Shown: piece after piece, positions 11,996 to 23,367 of the stretch
Layout: each line of letters opens with the position of its first letter
Numbering within the stretch: position 1 is the stretch's first letter
Assembly (NCBI GenBank): GCA_033980235.1
Contig: CM067080.1
Location: 248,001-312,000 of the forward strand
Direction: 5' to 3'
Source of the DNA: Diadema setosum
Taxonomy: Eukaryota; Echinodermata; Echinoidea; Diadematoida; Diadematidae
Length of the DNA: 64,000 nt
Translations under genes and position numbers: made by a program
Notes under the pieces: model-generated
Database searches by the model: none
Seen by the model: only the letters and a program-made list of their open reading frames with translations
Told to the model about the DNA's origin: nothing

Positions 11996-14820
11996 GAAGG
12001 TGGCGGATGGGGGGGGGGGGGGGGATTGGGGCACATCCAACAGGATTTGCATTTACTGTACATCCTCTCACTAAATAGATATTTTGAAGCAATGCTTCTC
12101 CTATCATTTCCACGACATTTATTGATATAAAAGTGTGTAGCTGTATTGCTGGAACTACTTCTAAAACCATGCACGAAAGAACGTCGGTATTTGCGTTCAT
12201 AGTATCCGTGTGATGTAATTACGGGGCTTGAGCGGCGGTGTTTATTTTGGACACTTCCCAGGGGATTGCTTTTGAATGTTGACCCTTTTAACAATATAGT
12301 TAATGTAGAGCATTTTTACTTTTTGTAATTATATTGCATTTCATACAAACAAAAGGGCAATCGCTGTACAACCGTAACGACAATGTGAAGGCATGGTAAA
12401 TTGAAACATATTTGTGCTATATGCTGGTGCATGTTTCCTATATTGCCCTGGGGGTTGGATGGTTTTGAACAAATCCCACTCGGTTGCCTTTGAATGTGCA
12501 CCCCTTTGGACTATGGTGATTGTAAAGCAGTGTCTATATACCATTTAAAAATCATGAAAAGTAAAGTGTCTTTATTTACCACTCGGCAACGACTTTACAT
12601 GCATGTACAAGTGAGTTTACTGTGGCATATAATGTATGTTTTGTTAATCTGTTTTGGGACCACGACGGTCAGGGCAGGGGTGATCTGGGCACTTCCCAAG
12701 GGCTTGACAAAATAGATATTGTAAAGCAACGTCTCCTATATCACCTTAATTTCATTTTACGAAAGCGTATGTGCTACACAGGCGGAAGAGCTTTTCAGAG
12801 GCATGTAACCATGGAACATTTTTCGCGGTTGTACAGTGTATACTGCATGTTTTTCATTGCCTTTAGGATTAGTTTGATCACCTCCCACAAGGTGGTCTCT
12901 GCAAGTGAACCCTTTGGACAGCATAGATATTATGGATCAATGTTGTTATTTTATCTCTACCCCGGCAGTTTTTATAGAAAAAAAAGTGTCTTGATATGGC
13001 AGGAATCCAATTCACTAGAATTCAATTCAATTTCTATTTCATTTTTCGACAAGAACAGATAGACATCACTTTCTTTGTAACAGAAAATGAGGTGCGTAAA
13101 ATTATGTCGAATGAGAAGAATGTACAATGATTATAGCACCATACGATGATTATACATAGTCACAAAACTCAAGTGATAGTCCTAAAACTCAAGGAACGAC
13201 CTTTTTTTTTTGAGACATGCGCTTTTGGAACGACTGTATATACTATAATTGCGTTGATATTTGCGTTACAAAGGCCATGTATAGAGGCAATTAATGTGTG
13301 CACTTCCCATATAGTAGGCTCCCTTCGAATGATAACCACTTTAACTATGTCAGTGTAAGTAAAAATTACAGAGCAATACATCGTCGGTTGACTCCATTGA
13401 ATTTCATTAAATAAACGTTTCTGGGCTAGAGGACCAGAAGGAGTGTTTAACCCTATTCTAACTGGGGGGGGGTCAAATTGACCCCCCCCTCGACGTTTCG
13501 CACCATGATTCTGCAACGCGCAAAGATTTTGCCGCGTCGTTTCATGACTTTTTTCATTCGAGTCTCCCGCATATTTTGAGACCAAATTTGCGACGTTCGG
13601 GCACACCGTTCCGAAGTTATGCAATGTTTTGCATATGCATGTCAACCCGAAAAACGCTCAAATTCATGATTTCGTGTGCAAATCCAATGCAAACTGTGTT
13701 TTTTTGTTTAATTGATATAAATTAGATTATTTCAGCTTTTAACCATTGAAATAAATCAATTCTAATGTAGATAAGCTTGAAAAAGTGCCTCCAACAAATT
13801 TTGGCAAAAAAACAATAGAAAACAAAAGATCGAAAAAACAATAAAATACATAAGAAATTAACAAAACAATAAAAAACAAAAGAAAATGATTTTGATTGCG
13901 CTATTTTTTTACTCGAAAATTGTTTGATGTGTCTTGAGGAACTCTGACACAAAAATTTAATAATCCTTCAGTCTTTTTGATGGAGTTATAGGTGAAAATA
14001 TGATTTCATGCGCTAATTTGCATAATTAATTTATTAAAAAATATGAAATCAAAATTTTTCTATTGTATGACCATGTAATCTTGTAGTTGACATCCGGCTC
14101 TATGTTCAGGCAAAATTTTGCGGCGATCGCGCGATCGGCGGCCGAGATCTGAAGGGGGGGTCAAATTGACCCCCCCCCAGTAAAAACTTGGTCTCAAATA
14201 GCCCAGTTAGAATAGGGTTAAAGGCATGTATCCATAGAACATATTCATGTATTTGCGCTGGTACATGATTATTGCATGTCTTAGACTGTCTTTGGGTGGG
14301 GTAAGTTTGGGCACCCTCCACGTGGTTGTCTTCGTATGTGAACCATTTTCACCTTATACCAAGATATTGTAGAACAACAATTCTTCGAGAACTTCCACTG
14401 AATTTTAATGGAAATGAAATGAATAGGACGTTATGCACAGAGGTTTTTTTTTTTTTTTTTCGCTTCAAACAGCTGTATTCACGTGTGTATATGTTTTGTA
14501 CCGGGCCGTGAGGGTATAGGGATAAATTCGGGTACCTCCCTGCATGCAAGCCACTTTGACTGTGCATCACTTTTTAAAGATGTACACATTGTAGAAAAAT
14601 GTCTCCGCTGTCAATGCCAATTGTATTTCATGGAAATAACAGAGTCTTTGCTAGACGGCGAAACGACTTTAGAATAAAATCTTGTACGCTTAGAACAACG
14701 GAAATCGTGTTGGTTGATGCATGTTTTGTAAATTAACGGTCGTGGGATAATATGCTCGACTGGGGTAACTTTGGGCACTACCCACAGGGTTTCCTTTGAC
14801 TGTGCCATCTTCAATATCTC
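11996..14820 (+). repeat. Degenerate ~220-bp tandem array, split by a MITE
   Basis: A weakly conserved block (GGGCACTTCCCA, then G-rich/TTG, then GAATGTGAACCC, then ATATTGTAAAGCAACGTCTC) recurs at roughly 12030, 12250, 12470, 12690, 12880, 13300, 14310, 14530 and 14770. Spacings are near 190-220 bp, with one double interval. After subtracting the 775-bp MITE at 13447-14221, the 13300-14310 interval also returns to about 235 bp. Other shared words are GCATGT(TT) and a GAACGACTTT-like string. Copies are too diverged for a precise consensus by eye. Confidence 0.6.
13447..14221. mobile_element. TTAA-flanked MITE, G/C-hairpin family, copy 2
   Basis: TTAA at both ends (13447-13450, 14218-14221) and terminal inverted repeats CCCTATTCTAACTGG / CCAGTTAGAATAGGG. 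Subterminal G-run, TCAAATTGA, C-run hairpins occur near both ends. The body is nearly identical to the inverted copy at 49791-50598, including shared fortuitous open frames. The insertion interrupts the ~220-bp tandem array. piggyBac-like by target site, non-autonomous. Confidence 0.8.
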
Positions 14821-14821
14821 A

Positions 14822-16844
14822 AAACCCTCAAGGATGCAAGAGCTTAATCATCAAGATTTGAACAAACCACCCTCCAAATAGAGTTCATTCATTACAAAAT
14901 TACCGTAGACATGTAGATGTTGACACTTGTTTAATTTCGTACTTTGATTCTACGTAATATTAATGGATAAGCTATCATTATCTGTCTGATAACAAACTCT
15001 AATCTTATAATAATAATTCATGCTAGTTTACTAATGCTGTAAAGTTTGTTTTTGGTGAACAGAAACTGAAATATCATATTTGAACACTCTTGATATGCTC
15101 ATATCGGGTACTTTGATGCATCAAAATATTCCGTTGGCTCGGAACCCTTTGCATATTATGCAAATGAGGCCCAGACTATGTACATGGTGAAATGTTTGCA
15201 TCGCACTAGTGACATTGTAAACATAAGTTTCAACACTTTCGGTGTTCTAATCTGAAAACTAGAAACCTAGTTTTCATGGAAACACTGTATTTTTATCATA
15301 ATGGGAGCTAATTTGCATATTTTTTAGCCACTTTGCCCCATGGATTTCTTGGGACTTTTAGTATGGTGTTGAGGAGCCCATAACAAGTCGTCGGCCTCAT
15401 GACAGAAGGGCCTTAACACCATAGACTTTGTACACTGTTAAGGCCTATTGGCATGAGGCCGACGAAGTATAGCACTGCAGTGGAATTCCTACTGTTGCAA
15501 TTAGTGTTGGGTGAAACCCTATTTTGACTGGACTAATGTGATCTATGACAAAATGTGTATCCGGTGTCTCTTAACAGTGCGTCATTTCTTTCAGAAGTAC
15601 ATTTTGTTGTAGTAGTCAATCGAGTATATAATGAACTTGCTCTGGTATCGTACAGAAGTTCATGCAGGACCCGTTTCACCAACATTGATTTCAGTGAGAT
15701 CAGTGCCACTTAGTGTTTTCAGTTTCACTTAGCAAGTCCTCGTGACTAAAACATACCAATCAGAAAAGTGAGATAGCGAGACTGAAACCAGTGAAGTGAA
15801 ACTGAAACCAATGAAAAGTCTGTTTAAACACCCTACAGGACTGCAAGAAAGGAAAAGACATGAACTAACCATTTTTATTGGGATTGGGGGCAGAGGTAGA
15901 GTAGGGTCTCATTTTATGAGAAATTGACTTAATCTATGTTCTGTGCCTAATTGACTTGAACAAAATGTCAGCTTGTGCCAAATGCAAAACAAAAAACAAA
16001 AAATCCAGCTACTGGGATGGAAAATATAATATAATACACCACTAATAATGAAAATTGTGATTTCTTGACAGCTGTGTTATAATGGCTACAGGCAAGTTTG
16101 AGTGTAACCATGGTAGCTATGGTCTCTAACAGGTTAGGTCTCACCTCCAGTCAATTAAATAGCTATGAATTTGCATACTTATGTAAATTTAAAATGGTGT
16201 TTAACGTTGAGAAGGTGTTGCATTTTTTTTTGTTTCAGAAAAACATTGTTTTTAGCATAAAGTTTCCATAGAAATGACCTAATTTGGGCTCAGATTTTTT
16301 GAAAAAGAGGACCCAAATGTGCCCAATTTTGTTTGAAGAAAGGCAGGAAATAAGAAATACATACACTAGAAACTTATCTCGTTGTATCAGTTGTATAATG
16401 AACACTTGAGGTATCCTGAAATTCCCATTCATTTACTAGTATCTGGTTTGTGGGGTGGTCATGTTGATGACGTCATTTCGGCATGTTCCGAAGCAGAACT
16501 TCTGGGTAAATTTTACTGGTAAGTTTGTTAAGACATACATGTATACTTTCAAATACAAAATTTGTTTGTTATACGATAGTTGTCAGTTGACCCCAAAATT
16601 CAGCTTCAATTCACTGGCCTATAGACTTACAGTTGAAATCAACTACTAGTATAAAATCAATTTTAAACAGGGCCCCGGTATTACGAAATCCTATTGTTCG
16701 ATTCAAGCTATTCACATGGCCTCGATCGAAAACGTGCACCGTATACCCGAATAGTATACTAGTACTGTACTGTACTCCTATGTGAACCAATGATTTTTTC
16801 TTCTCGCCCCCCCCCCCCCCCAGCAGCGCGCTGCTAAAACTACT
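14822..16844. other. Intron 4 interior, mostly unassigned
   Basis: No gene seen. It holds a long hairpin at 15388-15465 and a region at 15670-15830 with imperfect inverted CAGTTTCACTT/AAGTGAAACTG words. A C-run lies at about 16806-16820. Confidence 0.5.
15388..15465. repeat. Long hairpin (inverted repeat)
   Basis: TCGTCGGCCTCATG at 15388-15401 is perfectly inverted at 15452-15465. A second inner pair, GGCCTTAAC (15409-15417) and GTTAAGGCC (15437-15445), is stacked inside. This is probably the end-pairing of a short foldback element. Confidence 0.8.
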
Positions 16845-17218
16845 ACCCTGACCTCAAAATTGGTATGAAGATTAGTATAAATTCCGTGTGATTGGTATGA
16901 AGATTAGTATAAATTCCGTGTGATTGGTATATCATTCAAAGAATTTAATACTCTTCATTTAAATTTGACATTTAAATCATGATAAGTGAACAATTGTATC
17001 AAATATTACATTTTAAGGAGATTCTGACATTTCCATCATGCGTTGCCTTGGTAACAATTTTTTTTGCCACCATGGGACACTCTTTGACCTGTTAATGCAT
17101 TTTTTGTAAATTCTACCCACAAAACTGGTCTAGATGACCCACTTTATCACATCCAACTTCATTCTCATGCTTTTGGAACCAAATTATGATGACTGAAATG
17201 TTTAAATGAGATTATTCA
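16845..17218 (+). repeat. Diverged partial copy of the inverted-repeat sequence
   Basis: It resembles 17467-17715 in the same orientation (CCTCAAAATT, later CCATGCGTTACC-like and GACCTGTTAA strings). It begins with a perfect ~35-bp tandem duplication (GATTGGTATGAAGATTAG unit, 16859-16928). Confidence 0.6.
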
Positions 17219-17767
17219 ACAATAGAGGGCGTACATCACACTCCCACCTGCACATTCTTGACATGCTTGAATGTCAACTTTGGATGGCCGTAACTTTCTT
17301 ATTATTTGAGCAATATCTATGAAATTTTCACATTGTATTGCATACATATTTAGTATAATTTTGAAGAATATTCAAACAAATTGAATATGTTTTGGTATGA
17401 TTTAGAGATAGATAAGTTTTATGGTGAAATTACATTTTTGCTAAAAAATGTGAAAAAATTGTATTCTGGCCTCAAAATTAAGATGAAGGTTGGTATAACC
17501 CCCTACATAATTGGTATCATCATATAGATAATTTAATTTTCTTTAATTTGATACCAAAGCCATGACAATTGAACAATTTAATCAAAGGTTACATGTATTT
17601 TTATGAGATACTGACATTTTCACCATGCGTTACCATGGAAACGGATTTTTGACCACTATGGGACACGCTTTGACCTGTTAACATTGCATTTTTGAAATCT
17701 ACGCACAAAACGGTCTAGATGAAGTAGATTAAAAAAATATATGTTTGGGGTGCATGGGAACCCCTTT
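17219..17767 (-). repeat. ~550-bp inverted repeat, right arm
   Basis: Reverse complement of 10786-11347, ending GGGGTGCATGGGAACCCC. No clear target-site duplication outside the two arms could be found by eye. Confidence 0.8.
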
Positions 17768-18407
17768 CTCCTACTAGACTAAATGTGGACAATTTCAGAT
17801 AGTCTTCTGCATAAAGAACAATCAACAGCAACACTCTTTACTTTTTCCTTGATATAGCAGCATGTTGATGCCCAGACTTTGTCTAATTATCCAGATTTCT
17901 GGACAGCAGTACTTAAATAGTCAGATTTGTCGAGAGGTGTAACATTTTCATTGACCAAATTTACATCGAACCAAAGTCATGGTGCAAGCTACTGAAGTTT
18001 CTAGAAAATGTTGTTATTGATGGAATTTAGGATGTTTTCAAAAACCGATACCTTGTCACTTAAATTAGATTGTGTGTCTAATATATTAATTTTGTGTTTA
18101 TTTGTGTGTGTGAACAAATAACATCATTTGTGACAGTCTTCCACAAGAGTGCAGACATGATTTGGACTGTTATTGCTGTCTTAGTTGCCATCAGAGATCA
18201 AACTTGTACAACTGTATTATCTTTTTTTCCGATGTTTATGATAATATTTGTATACATGTGGAATTTATATTATTTACAATGATGTCATGCAGCTAAAAAC
18301 AACGAAACAAAGAAATCAGAGCCTTTCAAATTCTGTGGTGAACTCAAACACTTCACAAAGTCACATTCCTCAGGTCTTATGACATTTTTTTTTCTTTACC
18401 ATTCCAG
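17768..18407. other. End of intron 4
   Basis: No feature recognised beyond the polypyrimidine tract and AG acceptor of exon 5. Confidence 0.6.
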
Positions 18408-18541
18408 AGTGCTCTGGAGAGTCTGCTGGGTGCTTCGATATGTGGTGTGGCTTTCTCCCTCTTTGCTGGCCAGCCACTCACGATATTGGGGTCCACTGGT
18501 CCTATCCTGGTTTATGAAAAGATTCTTGTCAGTGTCTGCGA
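18408..18541 (+). CDS. SLC4 transporter exon 5 of window
   Basis: 134 nt, phase 0 in and phase 2 out. It encodes [20 protein letters not shown], followed by [20 protein letters not shown], which contains the QPLTILxSTGP signature at the helix 3 half-helix that lines the transport site in SLC4 structures. It is separated from exon 4 by an 8.65-kb repeat-filled intron. The donor is GTAAGA. Confidence 0.95.
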
Positions 18542-18948
18542 GTAAGATTCTCTCTCTTACTCTTTTATACGAAAGCCTAACTCTTTGGAACAATGTCTCC
18601 TTAGCTAAATGGTCTGCTTTGTCACAATTTTGATCAACTTTTAATGAAAGTAGGGAGTGGTCAAAGGTTGATTGTCAGTGGTTTCAGCAACTTTAAAATC
18701 ATATGAGGAATCTATATAAGATTTAATGTTTGTATCCATCACTATGAAAATAAACTGACACCGTAAAGTCAATGGTCTTTTAAAAAAAAAAGAGTGGTTC
18801 TTGCACCTTATTGCAAAAGTTAAGAAAGGTAATGAACACTTCAAAAAAAAATATATATGGTTATGTCAGTTATTCCACATTCAAACCAATGCACTGAACT
18901 GAGTAGCCATATTCTGAGATCCTGTGCCTTCCACATTTCTCATCTCAG
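18542..18948. other. Intron 5
   Basis: Short AT-rich GT-AG intron. Nothing else seen. Confidence 0.8.
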
Positions 18949-19161
18949 AGCGTTTGCTCTAGACTATCTATCCTTTCGCTTCTGGATTGGGCTCTGGACT
19001 ATGATATTGTGCATCATCCTGGTTGCTACGGACGCCAGCGCCATGGTGAAGTATTTCACTCGCTTCATTGAGGAGAGCTTTTCTAGTCTGATCTCTTTCA
19101 TCTTCATCTACGAGTCCATCCATAAGCTCTTCAAGATCTACAAACACTATCCAGTGAACAG
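18949..19161 (+). CDS. SLC4 transporter exon 6 of window
   Basis: 213 nt, phase 2 in and phase 2 out. It encodes [18 protein letters not shown], a helix with [17 protein letters not shown], then [24 protein letters not shown] matches the KLxK motif at the extracellular end of helix 5. In this family that motif is the site of covalent attack by stilbene inhibitors such as DIDS. The choice between two overlapping AG acceptors is settled by phase: the exon must start at 18949. Confidence 0.95.
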
Positions 19162-19241
19162 GTAGGTGGTCAGCCCCCATCATAATCTCCATATTCTCAT
19201 CCATGTATGACAGTATATGAAGAGGTGGATTGCAAAATAAG

Positions 19242-19280
19242 TTGACCCTAACTAGGCTGGGCTAAATAGGTAGATCATCA

Positions 19281-19316
<36 letters not shown>

Positions 19317-19728
19317 TCCCAGGTCTCCCCTCCAGATCTCGGCCGTCGATATTCGATGAAACTTGTCCATGACATTGTTCCAAACAAGAAAATATGTTAT
19401 TAATTGATTGTAATCAATAAAACCCCAAAATAATCATGCTTTTATGAAATTTGCCTGTAAGCACAGTTTGCATTGAAATTGTACACAAATTCACGTTTTT
19501 GAGCATTTTTTGGTCTGACATGCACGTACATATGTATGCGCAACTTCGGAACCGCGCGCCGGGCATCGCAAATTTAGTGTCAAAAGATGCGGGAGACTCA
19601 AAAGAAAAAAGTCATGAAACGTCGCGGCGATAACTTTTCGTGTTAGCGATACATTGCGCGGAACGTCTGCGCAGAACGTCTGCGCGGAACGTCTAACTAG
19701 GCCCCCTCCCTGGCCTAGTTAGGGTTAA
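19242..19728. mobile_element. TTAA-flanked MITE, G/C-hairpin family, copy 3 (decayed)
   Basis: The left end reads TTGA-CCCTAACTAGGC (target site mutated) and the right end GCCTAGTTAGGG-TTAA. It contains a 34-G run (19281-19314) where the other copies have shorter runs, and a triplicated GCGCGGAACGTCT-like unit near the right end. The shared GATCTCGGCCGTCGAT and GTCATGAAACG strings tie it to copies 1, 2 and 4. Confidence 0.7.
19281..19314 (+). repeat. 34-base poly-G run
   Basis: Uninterrupted G tract within MITE copy 3. Confidence 0.9.
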
Positions 19729-19807
19729 GTGCCATTTTCAAATGTTTCTCAAAACCAGGCTAGGATTCAGGCTCGAACACAAGTACACCAGGTTAGGACT
19801 CAATGCT

Positions 19808-20213
19808 TGCCCAGCCCTCCCCCACCCCCTTTACCCAATCATGCTGTTGCCATTTTGCCCTTTTCCTATTCTTTATCCCTCTCTTGTTCCTTATCTTGTT
19901 TGATGTTGCCTCCCTATTCATCCCTATCCTTCATAGGCTGCCCCCCTGTGATCCTTGAGGTCATCAGTGACCCTCTGCCTTTTGTCTGTCCACTCTCCTG
20001 CTTTAATTAATGCCCCTCCCTTACTTGTTGGGCTCCTTGCCCATGATTTCCAACCCATTCCTTTTGTTTTCTTTGTTCTGTGTCCCTAGCCCTCCCCTGA
20101 CTGTTCTTGTGTGTAGTCCTTATAAAATGTGATTGCTTTCCCTTCTTGTTCGCCATTTTGCCTCTGACAAAGATTCTTGTAGGATCGAAAGGTCAGGCCC
20201 CTTTTGACTCTAT
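19808..20213 (+). repeat. Direct repeat flanking the Penelope-like element, left copy
   Basis: About 400 bp, matched in the same orientation by 23878-24276 (shared GATGTTGCCTCCCT, TGTTGGGCTCCTTGCCCATG, then GGATCGAAA and CAGGCCCCTTTTGACTC). Penelope-like elements often carry such long repeats (pseudo-LTRs) because copies integrate in tandem. Confidence 0.75.
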
Positions 20214-20335
20214 GTTTTAGAAGTCCATTATTAGATAGAGCAAAATAAGATGTTTCCACTGATACTTCTTAATAAGTGTAGCAAAAAAAGGCTACTGAAA
20301 ACTGCTTGTCCAAAAGTGGAGAACCAATGGAGTAA

Positions 20336-20770
20336 AATGGAGTCAAAAGGGGCCTGAGCTTTCGATCCGAGTTAAAATGAAAGTGAGAGTCAACCAACAA
20401 ATGCATACAGTGTATGTACTCAAACATATCAAATTATATATACACAGTAATGAGAATAATAATAGCAATAATGATAATGATATTTATAGAAGAAATTAGA
20501 ATAATGATAATTAAAGCACATATGAAAAATGGGGGGGGGGGGACACGAAATCCAAGGGAGAGAGAGAAAAAAAATGTATATGTTAATAAGCAAGCATAAA
20601 TGGGCATAGTAAGAACAAATATGTATAAACACAAACAAATACAAGTGTGTGCATGTGCGGATGGAAAAAGGATGTATAAAAGAGACTCTGACAGGAGGAA
20701 GGAATCAATCATGAATAGAAGGGTCTGCAATTGGAAATGGCGCAAAGAAGGAACAAAATAAAATTGAAAA
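20336..20770 (-). repeat. Inverted repeat flanking the Penelope-like element, left arm
   Basis: It starts with the inverse of the direct repeat's end (GAGTCAAAAGGGGCCTGAGC) and then matches the reverse complement of 23368-23856, including the shared strings AATGGCGCAAAGAAGGAACA and GTTGGTTGACTCTCACTTTC. Relative to the right-hand block, the middle of the direct-repeat unit is missing and there is no 23550-23642 insertion. Confidence 0.75.
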
Positions 20771-20924
20771 TAGAAAAGAAAATAATGATGAAAAAAATGT
20801 AATATATATAAAATAAAAGTGGTTAGTCATTTCCCCCCTGGATATTGAGGCCATGGGGTTGGATGGTGTGAAGTCATTTCATCCAGAGCTTCTCTCTGCT
20901 GGTTCAGACTGAGTCTGGGCGAGT

Positions 20925-23260
20925 GCCTAAAGATTGGGAAGATTGAAATGGTGGCCCACTGGAGTATCGAGCTTGGCTGTGTTGACAGTAGATTTGTGTC
21001 CATACAAGCCTCTTTTGAGTGTTGTCTTGGTTTCCCCAACATACTGGATTCTACAAACTCTGCAAGTGATGAGATACACAACATTGATGGTAGTGCAAGT
21101 GATTTGCCCTTTGTGTGGTGAGAGAGGCCGGTAGAGTTGCTGGTGAAAGAGTCACCCTCATGGATGTGTATACTACAAATGATGCACCTACTGGCTGAAC
21201 ATTTGAATGTGCCATGCTGTAAGGAAGAATTGTCAGTGAGGGAGGGTACTTCAGCACAAACAATGAGATCCTTGAGGTTGTGGGGGTGTTGGTATGCCGA
21301 GATGGGAGTATCTGGAACGACCTGTAAGAGACGATCAGAGGTGTGAAGGATATGGTGATTGTCACGAGTATATTGTGGAGAGGGGCGTAGATCGGGATGG
21401 AAAGTGGTTACGAGGGGTATTTTGTAATTGGTGTCCTGCTTGTTGGTTTTCGGTTTGAGAACTTCAGATCTGGGGAGAGAACGAACTTTGTTGATGGCTT
21501 GTTGAACTCTTCTGGTACCGTAGCCCCTGGCTGCGAGATGTCTCTTCAGGTTCCTGGCATGGAAAGAAAACTCAGAATCCTCAGAGTAGATACGGCAAAG
21601 TTTGAGGACTTGACTGTAACAGATACTGGTTTTGCGGTGGCGGGGTGACACCTGGCTGAGTGAAGGTACTGATGGGTATCTGTGGGTTTAGAGTAGAGAG
21701 TGGTGGTGACATGGTTAGACTCCTTCCTAACAGTGATATCAAGGAAGTTGGTCTCTTCTTGGGAGAAATCAAAAGTGAATTTGATGGTTCTGTGGAAAGA
21801 ATTGATGTGGTCAATGAAAGTATGGAGGCTTTCTTCCTCCCTGGTCCAGATGAAGAAAATGTCATCGATGTAGCGCCACCAAATCCATGGACGACAGGGG
21901 ACTGAATCTAATATCTGCTGCTCCAGTTTGGTCATGAAGAGACAGGCGAAGGAGGGAGCCATCCTCATACCTATAGCTGTGCCAGATACCTGTAGGTAGT
22001 GCTTGTCCATGAATGTGAAGTTGTTTTTCGTCAGTACATGTGACATGAGGGATTTGATGTCCGACATGGGGGGGGGGGGGGGGGGTTGGAATGGCTGCTG
22101 CAAGCCAAAGCCTCACATGAGGCTAGGATACCTTCATCATTGGGAATATTGGTGTAGAGAGAAGAGATGTCGAAAGTACCGATGATTGCAGTCTCAGGTA
22201 TCTGGTCCTTGATGTCATCGAGTTTCCTGAGAAAGTCTGGTGTGTCATGGATGTAGGAGGGTGTGAGTGAGACAAGAGGTTTAATGTGGTGATCAACAAA
22301 GAGGGAGATGTTCTCTGTTGGGGAACTATTTCCAGAGAGGATGGGATGACCAGGATTTCCAGGTTTGTGGATCTTGGGGAGGAGATAGAATGGGGCAGGT
22401 TTGGCATTAACGGGGGAGAGAAATTTGTGAGCCTTCGTGGTGAGGTGTTCGTGAGCCTTCGTGGTGAGGTGTTCGTGTTCCTTTATGTCATCGAGTGTCG
22501 ACTGGATCTGTTGGAAGAAATCATCAATGGGATCAGAGTCAAGGAGTGTGTAGTGGGAAGGATTGTGGAGATGTTTCATGGTTTCATCAATGTACTGCTG
22601 GCGGTCCATTACAACAACAGCTGATCCTTTGTCTGCAGGCTTGATGATGATGTCAGACCTGTTTTTGAGAGATGAGAGAGTCTGGCATTCTTCCTTAAGG
22701 AGATTGTCATGTGATGCACTGTCGAGGGCATCTGCGGAGTGGACTTGAGATGAGACAGCTTTGATGTACGTTTCCAGGGATGGAACTCCATTCTTGAGGG
22801 GAATCCATGAGCTTTTTTGGTGGAAGTTCTCAGGAGCAGAAGGGGGTTCATAGAGAAAGAACTCTTTGAGGCTTAACCTGCGGTAGAAAGTAGAGAGGTC
22901 TTGGCTGAGTGCTATCTGATCGACCTTGGGAGGGGTGGGGCAAAACTTGAGACCTTGAGAAAGGGGAGAAAAGAAAGGTAAACGACTGAAGTGGCGGATA
23001 CGTCAGCGAATGTGGTGTGTCGTCTCAATCTGTTAGACTGTTGTCGTTTCTTCATGAAGTTGCCTATTTTCTTGTTCCTGCGTGCAGTGAGGTCAGACAC
23101 ATGTTTTGAGAGACAAGATTCAATTTCGTCATTGTATCTGAGCCACTGGGTGTGAGTGCAGCAAGAGCGAAGTTCACTCTCCAGCCTGTCGATGTCAGCT
23201 GAAAAGGAATTGAGTAAGGTGGCACACTGTTCGGAGAGAATGTTAATCAAACAGATGGAC
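20925..23260 (-). pseudogene. Penelope-like retroelement reverse transcriptase with GIY-YIG endonuclease (decayed)
   Basis: Read on the minus strand. An N-terminal block (about 23260-22980) contains LTARRNKKIGNFMKKRQQ. Next come the RT fingers, SDIIIKPADKGSAVVVMDRQ and FYLLPKIHKPGNPGHPILSG, then FDISSLYTNIP. The palm catalytic box YIDD sits at 21872-21861. Further C-terminal are NFLDITV and YSKPTDTHQYLH. The C-terminal GIY-YIG nuclease is at about 21110-20925: NVVYLITCRVCRIQYVGET, then an arginine and GLYGH. Penelope-like elements prime reverse transcription at cleaved target DNA. Frameshifts occur at the poly-C run (22070-22085 on the + strand), near 21600 and near 21110, so this copy is inactive. 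An in-frame 24-bp duplication lies at about 22422-22470. Confidence 0.85.
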
Positions 23261-23367
23261 AGAGAAGAACAATGATTGCCAAAGAAGGGAAATAGAAATA
23301 CATAACCTGTCAGAATAGAGGGAAAATTCAAAGAAGTGAACAAGATTGACCTGTAAGGGGAATTGTA

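Noticed and set aside
13722..13952. 76-codon minus-strand frame, repeated as a 70-codon + strand frame at 50089-50301
   Set aside because: The two are near-identical only because they lie in copies 2 and 4 of the same MITE in opposite orientation. The frame is low-complexity (Phe/Cys-rich) and not a gene.
20827..21651. A 275-codon minus-strand host gene
   Set aside because: Its sequence continues the Penelope-like element after the RT palm. The second half is out of frame with the GIY-YIG domain, so it is part of the decayed retroelement.
22031..22609. Separate minus-strand RT gene
   Set aside because: It is the fingers part of the same Penelope-like RT, separated from the palm only by the length-variable C-run at 22070-22085.
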